Assembly: GCA_014925825.1 (NCBI GenBank) | Contig: JACGCK010000062.1 | Coordinates: 124,001-188,000, forward strand | Source: Pholiota molesta | Lineage: Eukaryota; Basidiomycota; Agaricomycetes; Agaricales; Strophariaceae | Direction of reading: 5' to 3' | Length of the DNA: 64,000 nt | In this document: in pieces, positions 1 to 15,946 of the stretch | Position numbering within the stretch: the first letter of the stretch is position 1 | How the letters are laid out: each line of letters begins with the position of its first letter | Position numbers and translations under genes: made by a program | The notes under the pieces: generated by a model | Seen by the model: the letters and a program-made list of their open reading frames with translations, nothing else | The model's database searches: none | What the model was told of the DNA's origin: nothing

Positions 1-1
1 T

Positions 2-1563
2 GACGATAACGACGGTGGTATACAGTACGGCGGTGGGAAATGGACCGTAAGCAGCATGGTACAATGGTATCAAGGAACATCGGCCTACCCTGCATTTGCT
101 GGAAGTGGGGCCTTTGGCACGCTCAATTTGACATTCGAAGGTGATTCATTCGAAATGTTTCCTTGTGAGACACTGAATAAGAAAATGTATAGGAACTTCG
201 ATCGCATTCATTGGCAACACTCCAGGCTATATCCATTCACAATTTGCGACTATCTCAATAGATGGAGGGGCGGTCTACAATTCGAGCTATGGACCCAGAA
301 ACGTCCCACAATCATATATTCAGTGGTACCAATCACCACTCCTGCCAGACGGAAAGCACAAGATTACAGTGGGTAATCTGGATACCACGGCAGTCGACAT
401 CGTGATTATCACTGTTGGCCCCACCACGTCTCTAGCTAACAGGATGGTATTCGTGGATAATGACGACCCCGCTATCGTATATACCGGTGACTGGACGGAG
501 AATGGCAACCGGTTCCAGGCTGGTCACGTCCCCAACGGACTTGCTGTCGGAAATACGACACAGCGGAGTGCGACTGTTGGAGATATGTTGACTTTTCGGT
601 TTGCAGGTGTGTCTGAAATCATCAAGTCAGATTTCACGTTCTGATATATGTCTACATTTGTCTAGGGACTTCAATTAGCATCTACGGGATATTCTCATGG
701 ACAAATATTGGCAGTATTTCTATGGCATACTCCCTTGACGGCGTTGTCGACACGCTATCTTATTCTGTCACTGAAACCTCTGCTCAGTACCTAAAGGCCG
801 ACGGCGAAGCTACGAATTTTCTATTTTTTGAAAAGGATGCCATCCCTATGGGCAATCACACACTTATCTTGAACATCACTGATATCTTGAATCAAACGTT
901 CATTTTTGATTATCTGGTCTATTCGCCTTCATTTTCTTCACTAGCAACAATGCCAAATTTAACATCAACGTCAAGTTTCAACACCTTTCCTAACTCGAAT
1001 TCCTCCACCCCAACACAAACAGGAGTCAACACCTCTCCTAACTCGAGTTTCTCCATCCCAACGCAAACAGGAGTTAGAGGAGGTGACGGAAGTAACAAGG
1101 CAAACGCGACTCCAATTGGCGCCATCGTAGGCGAAGCTGTAGGAGGCACGCTAGGGCTCGCCAGTTTGGTGACCATTACAATCATACTTTTGTATCTGCG
1201 CAACCAGTATGCTAAGAGAAGGCGCGCTCCGTTGGCAACTCAACAGAGATGTCCACTACCCAACCATAATGGTGAGTCTCCTTCCTCCTATTTCTACCAG
1301 GGCACAAATTTGATTTCAATGAAGTGGGTATGTCAGACTTTCCTGTTGTTCGTCCAATCTTTGGCCGCTTTGCTTCTTCGAGGGTCACCCCTTTCCTCAT
1401 GACTCCAACGCCTGCGAGCTTCGCCTCGGCGTCTGAACTCAAAAGAAATAGGATGAATCAGGTTACTCCAGAAGGAAGTGCATCGACCACGTTGGCCATC
1501 GTTCAACGGAATACCCCTCCTTTGGTTTTGGTTTCAATGCCGCCTGCGTATGAGGTGCTTTAG
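2..1563 (+). CDS. Tandem beta-sandwich type I membrane protein, paralog 1 (5' end outside window)
   Basis: Partial gene entering from the left edge. My model joins 2-140, 193-606, 666-1271 and 1325-1563, with GT..AG introns of 52, 59 and 53 nt. The ectodomain has two similar modules, each opening with a short acidic, Asp-rich strand (DDNDGGIQY; VFVDNDDPAIVYTGDW) and ending in a T-S-I-S-I/V-Y-G type strand, the layout of the large mushroom family of predicted carbohydrate-binding-like beta sandwiches. A Ser/Thr/Pro-rich stalk, one transmembrane helix (about 1105-1200) and a basic cytoplasmic start (YAKRRR) follow. The tail holds an RPxxxRFAS-like motif shared with paralog 2. The function is unknown; a cell-surface receptor or wall-associated role is inference. 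It lies head-to-tail with the next gene and is clearly a duplicate of it. Confidence 0.8.
980..1075 (+). repeat. 48-bp tandem repeat coding a 16-residue stalk repeat (2 copies)
   Basis: Two adjacent 48-bp units (980-1027 and 1028-1075) encode NTFPNSNSSTPTQTGV and NTSPNSSFSIPTQTGV in the extracellular stalk of paralog 1. Paralog 2 has only one related segment (SPNSSSFTAAQTRV), so the extra unit arose after the gene duplication or was lost there. Each unit contains N-x-S/T sequons and many possible O-glycosylation sites. Confidence 0.85.
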
Positions 1564-2489
1564 CCAGCTTCTTCTGTTTCCCAATCAGTGATCGCCACGG
1601 CAGTGCGCATGGATCATGATAACAACTTCTTCATTGTATCGATATTGGAATTCTTGTTGACATTACATTACTTAGTACTTAATGCATGTCGGAGTAGTTA
1701 CTAGTTATCAATCTATCATTGATCAGATGAGTTGGTATACCACTGCCTACACTTCCACCATCACAGTAATGGGCGAGAGGAACTGGTAAAAACAGAGGAC
1801 CGAGGCACCACGGCCGTTGTGTTGAAAGTTGAGTATGTGCTTTGAGTTTGGTTGAACAAATTCGGCATCTTCCGCTGGCCTGAGGCTGTGAGCAACTCGG
1901 CCTTCATCTGCTCTTTACTTATCCTCAATTTATCTTCAGTTTTCTGAATTTGTTGTTCCGTCTTTTGAAGCCTCCCAACTGATCCATACAAGATTCATAC
2001 GACAAATTTGGGCGAAATAGAACGTATCTGCAAGCAAAAATTTCAGCCACATGCACCGACGACTGACGGTAAGTAGCATGTTTGAACCTTCAACGGCTCG
2101 CACCAAGCTTCGAACTTTTGAATAGGCATCATTTCAGACCTTTGTGAGTTTTCATCTCTTCCTAACACGCTATATCCGTTTTACAGTGGATTTACCCGTT
2201 CATTCCAGTCAATTCCTGGTACTCAATAGCAACTGAGGCTGGAACTCGATAGAGACCTCTCTTCTGGAGAGTCAGTCTCTACAGCTTTACTATTGGGCAA
2301 TCGACTTTCATTCTGCCTACTACCCGTAAATGATGGTCCCATTCTCTCAACTGGGACGCCGCAAGTTTCGAAACTCGGGATAACTTTTGAAGTAGCTCAC
2401 ATGTTGTACGATCCCTCCATTGTTTTCCTTGGTCCGCAAGTCATCGCGGCTCACTTGACACAAATCAGAAGAAGCGCGAAGGGCGAAAC
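1564..2489. other. Intergenic, no gene seen
   Basis: Short open frames occur on both strands, but none shows splice-consistent extension or a family resemblance. The stretch presumably holds the 3' end of paralog 1 and the promoter of paralog 2. Confidence 0.5.
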
Positions 2490-4119
2490 ATGCCTAAAAA
2501 TTGCGTTGAATATTTGCCCATCAGTAGGTTCTTGACTACAAAGGGTGCGCCGTTGAGGGTAATCTTCCTCTTTCTCACAGCAACCATGAATAGTCAAGAT
2601 TTGCGTGTGATTCTGGACGATAATACTGGTGATATACAGTACAGTGGTGGCGACTGGATTAAAAGCAACATTGTGCAGTGGTATCAAGCAACATCCACTT
2701 ACCCGGCATCTGCTGTCTTTGGCTCGCTCAGGCTGGCATTTGAAGGTGAGTCTCGAACTGTTTCCTGGCGAGGCGCTGAACGCAAATGTGTATTAGGAAC
2801 TTCAATCGCATTCATTGGCAACACTCCAGACGGGAGCCATCTACAATTCGCCACTATCTCAATAGATGGAGGGACAGCGTACAATTCGAGCTATGGATCC
2901 AGAAACGTCCCGCAGTCATATATTCAATGGTACCAATCACCAATCCTGCCGGACGGAAAGCATACGATTGAAATCGATAATCTGGATACCACGGCAGTCG
3001 ACATCGTGATTATTACTGTTGGCCCCACTACGTCTCTAGCTAACAGGATGGTATTCGTGGATAATAATGACCCCGCTATCGAATATACTGGCGACTGGAC
3101 GGAGAACGGCAACCGATTCAAGGCTGGTCACCTTCCAGATGGATATGCTGTTGGAAATACGACACAGCGGAGCACGACTGTTGGAGATATAATGACTTTT
3201 CGGTTCTCAGGTGTGTTTGAAAATATGACGTTCGATTGCACATTCTTATCTACGAGCGAAGGGACCTCAATCAGCATCTATGGACTATTTTCGTGGACGA
3301 ATATTGGCAATATTTCTGTGGCATACACCCTCGACGGCATTGTCGAAATGCAATCCTATTCTGTCACTGAAAGCTCTCATCAGTACACGACTGCCGATGG
3401 AGAAGCTACTAACTTCTTATTCTTTGAAAAGGATGCCATCCCTCCAGGCGATCATACTCTTATCATGAACATTACCGATATCTTGAATCAAACTTTCAGT
3501 TTCGATTACTTGGTATATTCTCCTTCGTTCTCTTCATTGGCGACAATGCCAAATTTAACGTCGACGACGACGATGTCGTCTGCATCTAGCACGAGTAAAC
3601 CCTCTCCCAATTCTAGTTCCTTTACCGCAGCACAGACAAGAGTTACATCAAGTCAGGGAAACAAAGCAAGCGCGACTTCTCTTGGTATCACAATAGGCGA
3701 AGCTGTGGGGGGCACATTAGTCCTCATCGGTTTGGCAGTAATTGCATTTCTGTATCTGCGTAACAGGCACTCTAAAGTAATTCGTGCGATTTCACCTGCA
3801 CAGAGATCTGTATCCAGCACCAATGACTGTGAGTCCAGCCTTTTCCGGATTTTATCCGAGCGACAGCTGATTTCGGTGAACAGATCCTTCCCCTCAGATG
3901 ACTGGCTTGGTTGCGGTACGGCCAACTTCCAGCCGATTTGCTTCCTTGATAGATCACATTCCTCGTTCGCCGACATCCACGAGCTTGTCCCCCGATCAAA
4001 AACAAGGCCGAGCGGAGTATAATCCTCCACGAAGAGGCGCTTCGCCTACATCCCTATCGAACACGAATATGGCGCGTTACACGATGGATACGGATGAACT
4101 TGAATATGCTTCGTCCTAA
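2490..4119 (+). CDS. Tandem beta-sandwich type I membrane protein, paralog 2
   Basis: Model: 2490-2745, 2797-3210, 3262-3828, 3884-4119. Introns 1 and 2 are both exactly 51 nt and stop-free, so the unspliced frame stays open; they are recognised by alignment to paralog 1, where the same introns are 52 and 59 nt. The 55-nt third intron shifts into the frame that ends at 4119 and restores the tail motif RPTSSRFAS. The protein has an Asp-rich opening strand (ILDDNTGDIQYSGGDW), a second module starting VFVDNNDPAIEYTGDW, a Ser/Thr stalk, one transmembrane segment (near 3690-3760) and a basic juxtamembrane stretch. The start is uncertain: 2490 gives a hydrophobic stretch (RVIFLFLTAT) that could be a signal peptide, while ATG 2586 would skip it. 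Function unknown. Confidence 0.8.
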
Positions 4120-4593
4120 TAAATGCTCTCAACGTATCGTTCACTTTCGACACATTCGCGGGTCTGCTTGTCCATGATTCCTTCCGTTGCCCCACCGCCA
4201 CGATGGGGCTTGATTATTTATAAGAAGAAACTTTGCTGGGTTATTCGAAAGCTTATTGTTGTTATTATTTAATGTTTCGAGTCAATCAGGAATAGATCTT
4301 ACTCTTTTATTGCCTTTCATGAAGTGTTCTGTGACCTGTCGGTCTGAGCCAAGTTGAACAGCGGGAAAGTTTCTTCCACAACGTAACCATGGCCAGGTAA
4401 TTCAAAAACGACGTCTATGGGTATTGGAACACGTATCCAACCGTTCCCCATTATAATTACAGCTCACCGAGGTTGGAAGTGGGGAACGCAGCGCTGCCAC
4501 CACATTTGTTTGGTCAGTTGTTTGTCGACGTGGCTTACAGGGCTGAGCACTGCTAGCCTTCGACAGTGATTCCATTCTTTTCTCTTGTCCACA
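4120..4593. other. Intergenic between membrane paralog 2 and SEC23
   Basis: AT-rich 3' flank followed by the SEC23 upstream region. I see no coding frame or clear motif. Confidence 0.5.
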
Positions 4594-8297
<3,704 letters not shown>

Positions 8298-11200
8298 ATG
8301 GAGAAATCGGACTACGACAACGACGTCGGCCAACAGCTCCCAACGCTCTCTGGGCTTCCCCAGCTCGAGTCGCAACTCGATGAAAAGCACGACACGGGCT
8401 CCGACAGCATCGAGGCGGTCGATGAGAAGGCAGACTTTGCCTCCTCCCTTGACGGGGACGACAAGCCAGAATACCGCAACGGGGAGCCCGTCATCACTAC
8501 CGGCCGCGATGTATCACGCTTTGCAGTTGAGCTGCGCGACGACGGCGACAAGGCGCTCACTTTCCGATCCATTGTCCTCGGGACAGTGTTTGCGGGTATG
8601 GGCTCCGCGCTCTGCCAGGTGAGTCCACAAGTCCCCATCCTTCCTAAAAGGGCCCGCCTATGGCGAACGGCATATATCGCGCGGCCCTGCATGAGGCGCC
8701 CATGACGCTAACTATCGCTGACTATTTTTGTCCCACTTAGATCTACCTCTTCAAGCCCGTCCAGATGTCGGTGTCAACGGTGTTTTTGCTTCTTTTGATT
8801 TATAGTGTGGGCAACGCCTGGGCCAGATTCTTCCCAAAGCGTAGTTGGGTAGAGGGCACCCTCTTTCACCGTCTAGGTCCTATCTTCCAGGTCATCAATC
8901 CTGGGCCATTCACTTTGAAAGAGGTGCGCCATTATTATGATGTGAAAAGGCAGAGTTGAGGCAGAGGTAAACTGACGGGCAACTTTTACAGCATGTCGTG
9001 GCCTCACTTGTGGCTTCCACAGCTGCAGGTGGTAGCTCCGCGGTGCAAAACTTCGCCGTGCAAAGGGTAAGCTTGCCTAGGTCAGGATCGATGGAAGCTA
9101 CCTCACATACTTATCTTTTGTAGCTCTATTACGACACCAATGTAGAAGCGACGACTGCTGTCCTTGCAACATTCTCTACGGCATGTTTTGGGTCAGTTTT
9201 TGGAGGCCAGCCAGTAACAGAACCAAGGTCTGATGATTCTCCTTCCCTGATAGGTATGGTCTGGTGGGACTCTTACGTCCTCTGACTGTGTACCCCTCTG
9301 AGATGGTTTACTGGTCGGTATGTACTTTCGCTTCGTGTGAAATTTTTTCGTCCCTATACTATTTCTTTACAGAATTTACCCACCATCTCAGTCTTCCAAG
9401 GTAATTAGCTTCCATCGAATTCTACCCCGACTTCATTCTGACGTCTTACCCCAGTTTTACACTTTGACACTGCTGGTAATTTGAAGCGTGTTAAGCTCTT
9501 CTGGACGGCTTTCACCGCTATGTTCATCTACGAGATCATTCCTGCTTACATGTTCCCGCTCTTGAACGGTGTCAACATCTTCTGTCTCGCCAGCCAGAAA
9601 GCATCGCCCAAAACTGTGGACATTTTTACCAACCTTTTCGGTGGAGCCGACGGAAACGAAGGATTGGGTCTTTTGTCTTTCTCTTTCGACTGGCAGTATA
9701 TTGGGTCCACGTAAGTGATCGTACACGCTGCAGCATATCTAAACTATTTCCCTTCTAAATATAAATCCACAGATTTATGAGTTATCCGCTCATCCAACAG
9801 GCAAATTCATGGATTGGATACACCTTTTGTTACATTATAATTATGGTAATCTACTATTCGAACACATGGAACGTAAGTTTTCATCGCAAGTCTCCCTCAT
9901 CGCCAAACTGTCTTGCGAAAATTGACTATTATTACAAGTCTTTGGCCTTCCCGATGTTGTCTACTTCCATATTTTCTTCGAATGGATCGATATACCACCA
10001 ATCAGCCATCTTCGGAACCCAATTCCAGCTCAATCAAACCGCGCTTGAGGAAGTTGGCCTCCCGGCGCTGACAGGGTCCAATGCTTGGGCCAATCTTACT
10101 GCGAACTTGGCTGTAAGTCAGTTTATGTGGAAGTCAAGGTTAGTTTTGGAAATTTATATCCTCTCCAGATCGGTGGCTTGGTTGCACATGTGATACTGTT
10201 CTGGGGCCCATACGCCGTCGAATCTTTCAAGCTTGCATACACCAGAACACAACCCGACCCCCATTATCAGGTACTCCTCTTGTCCTCGTGATTCCGAGGA
10301 TACGGCGACTAACTTTATATGCTTTTCTAAAATATTATAGGCGATGAAGAAATACGATGAGGCACCATGGTACTGGTATGCCGCTCTTCTGCTGCTCTCC
10401 TTCTTTGCTGGTGCGCTTTTGTTTACTATCGCCGCCGCGCATAATTCATACTGACATTTTCATCGCCTTAGGGTTGATTGTGGTCCTCAAGGGACAGACC
10501 ACGCTCCCATGGTGGTCGTACATCGTTGCATTGATCCTCGGCGCCTTCGTCACAGTATGTCATGCCCGCAAAGTTTCTTAATCAATACAAATAGTAACGG
10601 ACTTTCCTTCTCACAGCCTTTCTCGACGCTCCTATTTGCGCGCATGGGTAATGGTATCGCCACGAACCAGCTAATGAAGATGGTCGCAGGCGCGATCAAT
10701 CCGGGACGGCCTGTTGCTAATCTCTACGTGAGTATTGGGGACTTCTGTTTGTTAAAGATACTGATTGCTCAACAAATTGTTATTAGTTTTCTATGTGGAG
10801 TCACGACGTTGTCGCTACATCCATCAACCTTGCAGGAGACCTCAAGATGGGCCAGTATTTGAAGATCCCTCCCGTGTCATGTTCTTGACGCAGGTGTGGG
10901 GCACTATCCTTGGTATGTGAATCTCGCAGCTGATGATCGATGAAGGCAAGCAGCCTCTAAATAATTAACACCCTTCTAATAGGCGCTGTGATCAACTACG
11001 GTAAGTTGTGTTGCTCCTATAGCACTAGAAATAGATACTCAAGTTATCGTTCAGTGGTCATGGTTTCCGTCGTAGATGCGCAACGTGAGATTCTATTGGA
11101 CCCCATCGGAACAAATGTCTGGAGTGGACAGGTGCCCCAAAGCTTGAACAGCGCCGCCGTCACTTGGTCGCTGGCCAAAGAGCTTTATGGATTTAACGGC

Positions 11201-11798
11201 CCATATTGGACGATCCCGATGGCATTGGTCTTTGGCATGGTACCTACGACAATCCAGTGGCTCATCAACAAGGTAATTGCTTATATTTTGGCCTTATCAG
11301 CTTACACAATTTGCGAAGAAAGAAAATGCTAATTCATTATTTCCATAGCGTTGGCCCAAGATCGGACCAGTCACAGTCAACACCATTATGTTGCCTATCA
11401 TCTATCAGGTGCGCAGAGCTGACGAGAAAACATCGAATGCAAATCTGATCGTTTCTTTTGCGCAGGGATCCTCTTGGATGTCTGCCGGAGTCAATTCCAC
11501 TATTACGTCCTCTATCATTGTCGGTCTTGTCTCCCAGCTATGGCTGAGGAGGTATCATCCTGGGTGGTACAAGAAGTATAACTACATCCTTGGCGGTGCG
11601 CTCGATGGTGGTGCTCAGGTCATGATCTTTGTCCTTTCTTTTGCTGTCTTTGGGGCTTCAGGAAAGGGGAAGCCATTCCCAACTGTAAGGCAATTTCCGC
11701 TGTTCGTCGAATGTCAGGCTAATGTGTATTCGTAGTGGGCAGGAAATCCAGGAGTCGGAAATGTTGATTATTGTAATGGAAATGGTGCTTTGGATTGA
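8298..11798 (+). CDS. OPT-family oligopeptide transporter (one -1 frameshift near 10871)
   Basis: Many-exon gene; first exon 8298-8618, second 8741-8923, last ending at TGA 11796-11798. The acidic cytosolic N-terminus is followed by repeated hydrophobic segments. Family signatures include VINPGPFTLKEH (8890-9010), MSYPLIQQANSWIGYT, the RMGNGIATNQLMKMVAG region, GDLKMGQYLKIPP, FGMVPTTIQWL and the ending GNPGVGNVDYCNGNGALD. OPT proteins are proton-coupled plasma-membrane importers of tetra- and pentapeptides, glutathione or related compounds. In the exon starting at 10787 the conserved run after KIPP needs one more C (CCC seen where CCCC is expected); as written the frame meets TGA at 10886-10888, while the +1 frame continues the family sequence (RVMFLTQVWGTILGA). 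Homology resumes intact afterwards, so this is either an indel error or a recent null allele. Confidence 0.9.
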
Positions 11799-12177
11799 TT
11801 GTCTATTTCTGAGGGTTTATAGGGCTATTCGTGAATGTGTGACGAGAAGAAATAATAAAATAATCATTTTATACATAGTTGTCAGGTATCGAGAATCAAT
11901 CATGCTCCCCAAAAAGAAAGGTAATAAGTGCTACAGGAATTTGAAGCAATACATATGTCGAGGATTATACCAGCGGTGTGATCTAGCAGGATCTAGCGAT
12001 GGACTGCTGAATATATTGGAAGCCGGCGGGCGGGACTGATTGGGAAGAGACATATGCAAGTCTGCTCATATCGACTGTCGGTTGCGCATTCAATTGAAGT
12101 CAACTGGGATTAATATACGCCTTATCATCATCTTTTTCATGGAGATTTGAATTGTACATATGATAACAGTTTATTAC
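11799..12177. other. Convergent intergenic spacer
   Basis: Short spacer between two convergent genes, likely their two 3' UTRs. No separate gene is seen. Confidence 0.5.
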
Positions 12178-13432
12178 TTACAATGGTACCACCGCTTTCA
12201 AGATTTCCTCCTCGATCGCCCGACCCAATCCCTCCGTTGTCCCTCTCCCGTGCATATCCGGAGTCAGCAAGTCAGATTCTCCACGTAGTTGCGCATCTTT
12301 AGCCTCCTTGAGCACTTTCTCAATAGCGCTCATAACAGCGCTGGCGGCATCCTTTTCTCCCAAATGATCCAACATCATCTGGCCCGCCCAAATCATACCA
12401 ATAGGATTCGCAATGCCTTTTCCAGCGATATCCGGCGCACTGCCATGGACGGGCTCGAAGAGGCTGGGCATCCAGTCTTTCGTGGAATTTCCCCGCTTTG
12501 CAGAAGGATTAAGATTCGCGGAGGGCGCGATGCCTATGGTGCCAGTGCACGCTGGTCCAAGATCAGACAGAATGTCGCCAAAGAGATTTGAGCCCACGAC
12601 GACGTCGAAGATGTGGGGTCTCTGGACAAAGTGTGCACAAAGAATGTCGATGTGGTATTTCTCGACCTTGATATCGGGATATTCTTTCCCAATCGCCTCG
12701 ACACGTTCATCCCAATAAGGCATGGTGATAGAGATGCCATTCGATTTCGTTGCGGAAGTCAACTTTTTGGCCGGCCGGCTCCTAGCGAGCTCGAAAGCGT
12801 AGCGCACCACCCTGTCAACGCCGATCCTAGTGAACACTGTGTTTTGGATGACCGTTTCGCGCTCTGTGCCCTCGAAGATTTTCCCACCGATGGAACTGTA
12901 TTCGCCCTCGGTATTTTCTCTGACTGTCACGAAGTCGATTGGTTTTCCTTCGCGATTGGCGAGAGGCGATGTTACGCCAAAAATGAGGCGACAGGGCCGT
13001 AGGTTTATGTATTGGTCGAACTCTCGACGGAATAGCAATAAACTTCCCCACAAGGAGATATGGTCGGGAACGGTGGCGGGATCGCCAACTATTCGATATT
13101 CAATTTTCGGTGCCCCTGAAAGCAATTCTCAAAGAAACATTCTTACCTGCTCCAAAGTATATCGCATCGCAGGCCTGCAGCAGCTGCTTCCAGTCGTCTG
13201 GGAGCATTTTACCATGCTGATGATAGTAAGTACACGATGCCCAAGGGTACTGCCGCCATTCAAGGTGAAATCCGAAGACTTTGCTGGCTGCCTCCAAGCA
13301 ACGCAGGGCTGGAGGCATAACCTCGACACCGATGCCATCTCCTGGAAGGACTGCAATGGTATAGGAGCGGGTGGGAGACATTGAAGATGTGGTGGGCTCC
13401 CGCATCCCGTCGAAGCCAGTGGGTTTTATCAT
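12178..13432 (-). CDS. Tartrate/D-malate dehydrogenase-type beta-hydroxyacid oxidative decarboxylase
   Basis: Two exons, 13432-13147 and 13088-12178, with a 58-nt intron (13089-13146). The upstream acceptor at 13116 would leave a 31-nt intron and insert extra residues; the chosen one restores the family sequence GAVGDPATVPDH. The protein starts with the isocitrate/isopropylmalate dehydrogenase NAD-binding opening (TIAVLPGDGIG), then HISLWGSLLLFRREFDQYINLRP, VRENTEGEYSS and the metal/substrate signature SNLFGDILSDLGP. This combination fits NAD-dependent tartrate dehydrogenases, which oxidise and can decarboxylate L-tartrate, meso-tartrate or D-malate, rather than LeuB or citric-acid-cycle IDH. 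No peroxisomal or clear mitochondrial signal is seen. Exact substrate is inference. The start could also be one of the later Met codons before TIAVLPGDGIG. Confidence 0.88.
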
Positions 13433-14169
13433 CGGCCCGGCCGATAGCTCGTGATAACAAGCCTGGCTACTATGTAAGTACTAGTCTCCTAGGCGTGGGT
13501 ATCTAGATGGTATAGTCCCAGACAGACATATAAGATTAAAGGCTGCCGAGGGATGTCATCCAGTGCGCGGCGCTCTGGTACTGAGATGATGCGGACAGTT
13601 GGAGGCGTTACAAGACTCGTAGGAGCGCATCGCATGATCGGAAGCATTCGGATCTGTCGAATGAGTATGTATGAACTTCAGTAAGTACGTTCTGGGTGTT
13701 GAAGCCTGTTGAAGCTCTTTCGGCCCGCCGATAAGCTTGTGGGAATAAGTTACTATTGTTGGATGAAGATGAGTCTGATGAGATGAGTGTGCCAGTGAGT
13801 CGTAGGCGCGTCGCGTGAAAGATAGAGCGCTCAAGATACAACTTGGACCTGTCCGAACGGGCCCAATAGGCTAAGGGTGGCCGAAGGGTTTTTGTCCAGG
13901 CGCTCAGGCGCTGAACGGTGTTGACAGTTGGGGGCCTTGCCAGCAGCCAGATATCCAGTCTCAAGACGTCCATTTGAATGCCCCGTTAAACTTCTCAAGC
14001 CCCCAAGGTTGAGTTTGAGTTCCTTCTCAGCATAAGTACTGCGATAGTAGAATAAGTTCAAGTTGAAAGTTGAAAATGCGGAAGAAGTTTTGAACAGCAC
14101 AGTTGCAGCACAGCTGATGTTTGGATTCACCCCTCGACACAAACAAGCAACTCCGCAAAATGCCACAAC
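13433..14169. other. Divergent intergenic region
   Basis: Shared upstream region of the dehydrogenase (-) and the ATG43-like gene (+). It contains GC-rich, loosely repeated words (for example variants of 'cgtaggagcgcatcgc' and 'cgtaggcgcgtcgcg') but no supported gene. Confidence 0.45.
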
Positions 14170-14866
14170 TTGGCCACAACCATGACCTCCGCACCCCCCG
14201 TGGTCTTCCACCAGCCCAAACACCTCGATGCTGAGGATCACCACGCCCACCATGCAAAAACACGCCTCCCCGTCATCCCAGACCTGCGCTTCGAGTCCAG
14301 CTACATCCGCAGCGTCCGCCGGTATATCGACTTCGAGCGCGTGGGGAGCGTTCCAGCGCAGCGGACGGACGCGGAGCTCGCGGATCAGGCGCTGCTGGCG
14401 CACTACGAGGTGCTAAACGCGTCGCTTAATGCGCAGGGCGATCTGCTAGTCTCGGAGAAGGATATCAAGGAGGGCGAGGCTGTGGTGGTTCGGCCTGCTT
14501 CGTCGGGTCCGAGGGAGATTATTCGTGTGCAGTGGAAGAGCGTCATTTGGGTTACTGTGCGAGATCAGGTTATAAGCCCACTGTTGCAAGGGGCCCTATG
14601 GTGAGTGAAATCAATGCCGTTCTTTGCCACAATTCCTGAATTCAGGTCTGGATAGGGCCCTTGCTAGCTACTATGTAACACCCTTCTCCTCCCAACTTGG
14701 TTCTCGCATGGGGACCTTCGTACACGAACGCATCCCTAGCAAAGAAGGTCTTGGAGTTACCTGGCTACGAAATTGGGCCAAGAACTTAGGGTTTTCGATC
14801 AATGGCAATACTAGTAGCAGTGGTCATGCACAGAAAATACCGAGTCCAAGTAACTACAGATACTAA
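14170..14866 (+). CDS. ATG43/DUF1770-like C-terminally anchored protein
   Basis: Exons 14170-14600 and 14656-14866; the acceptor at 14655 is preferred over the nearer one because that one runs into a stop. About 213 residues. The conserved core is LPVIPDLRFESSYIRSV near residue 35, then a polar linker and a C-terminal part reading VIWVTVRDQVISPLLQGALW continuing into a single hydrophobic helix. This layout matches the fungal DUF1770 family, which includes the fission yeast mitophagy receptor Atg43, an outer mitochondrial membrane protein. Membership is judged from memory of the family pattern, not a search; a mitophagy role here is inference. It ends 71 bp from the convergent PIG-L gene. ATG 14182 is an alternative start. 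Confidence 0.65.
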
Positions 14867-14937
14867 GGGTATAAATTACACTATACACTGCGTATATGTC
14901 ATGAAATCCACGACCTCAATAAGAAATCCCATCTCCT

Positions 14938-15946
14938 TCACCGGGGATCTGCTGATAGCTGCACCCAAGAATTTACCCACATATACTTGGAAAACACGAC
15001 ATACAGCCACCGGAACCACACAAGCTGACTCTCATGCGCCTCCATCGCTTCCAGCGCCTTCAGATAGCCCTCGAACCCGGAAATAAATTCAGGCATCGAC
15101 TGCCCATCCGGATGCCAGGGAATGGCAGGGGTCAAAATGTCGGGATACCAGATGCTAAGGACACGAATGATGCGGTGCTCTAGAAGTTGCATCCAGCGGT
15201 ACCCGTAGATGTCCACCTTGCCAAAGGCGACCGATAAAATACTAGTGTATTTGTAGGCGAGAGAGGAAGAGACAAGAGTGAATAGGCGACGAGGTTGTTT
15301 TGACGAGGTTTCGCCGATGTTTTGGATCAGGGTCTGAACGCCGCGATGGATGGATTTGTGGTTTGGGTGAGAAGAAATACCTTGCTCATCGAAAGTTAGA
15401 ATCTGGAATCGCATGAGCAAATAATCGGCATGATATGAGGCAAAGAACATACCGTGTCAATGTCAAGGTCAAGCACATAAGGTTCGAGAACGCTAGAAAT
15501 GACTGTGCGATCCCAGTCCGCTGTCATATTGTCCTGGAGTTGTCTACATCTCAGTCAGTATAATTCAGTTGAAGGAGTAAGAACGACAGCACATACGGGT
15601 GGTCAATAATCCATCTCTTAGTCGCAGGCACGCCAAGAATGTCGAAGCTTCGTTCAAGCTCGTTCGTCCTAGTCTTCCCAAGACCTTCCGCGTTCCCATT
15701 CGACAAACACACGACAGAAAAGCCGATGCTTCCATTCGCTGCCTTTTCCGCAAGATTCAAAATAGTAGGCGCGAAGAACATGGCTTCATCATCCGGGTGC
15801 GCGGTCACAAGCAGGATATTTTTGGCTACGACCTCTCGTTGCTTGGGTTTCTGCGTCACGAAGGCGCTGTTCGAGTCGAGGGGCTGCAAGAGGGCACTGA
15901 GAACAATCCCGAGAACGAGGACGACGATGGCCGACACTGGGATCAT
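14938..15946 (-). CDS. GPI12: N-acetylglucosaminyl-phosphatidylinositol de-N-acetylase (PIG-L/GPI12)
   Basis: Three exons: 15946-15597, 15543-15453, 15402-14938. The N-terminal hydrophobic segment (IVVLVLGIVLSALL) is the ER membrane anchor. VTAHPDDEAMFFAPT carries the zinc/catalytic AHPDDE motif, followed by CLSNGNAEGLGKTR and, in exon 3, FDEQGISSHPNHKSIHRG with the second metal-binding His. These features define PIG-L, which removes the acetyl group from GlcNAc-PI on the cytosolic face of the ER, the second step of GPI-anchor synthesis. The C-terminus with its Trp-rich segment is full length for the family. The apparent gap at the GISSHPNH site is not an intron, because it encodes the conserved motif. 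No lesion. Confidence 0.95.

Noticed and set aside
13116..13146. A 31-nt intron in the dehydrogenase gene
   Set aside because: The sites are GT..AG, but the exon would then insert extra residues before the conserved GDPATVPDH; the acceptor at 13089 gives a normal 58-nt intron and the family sequence.
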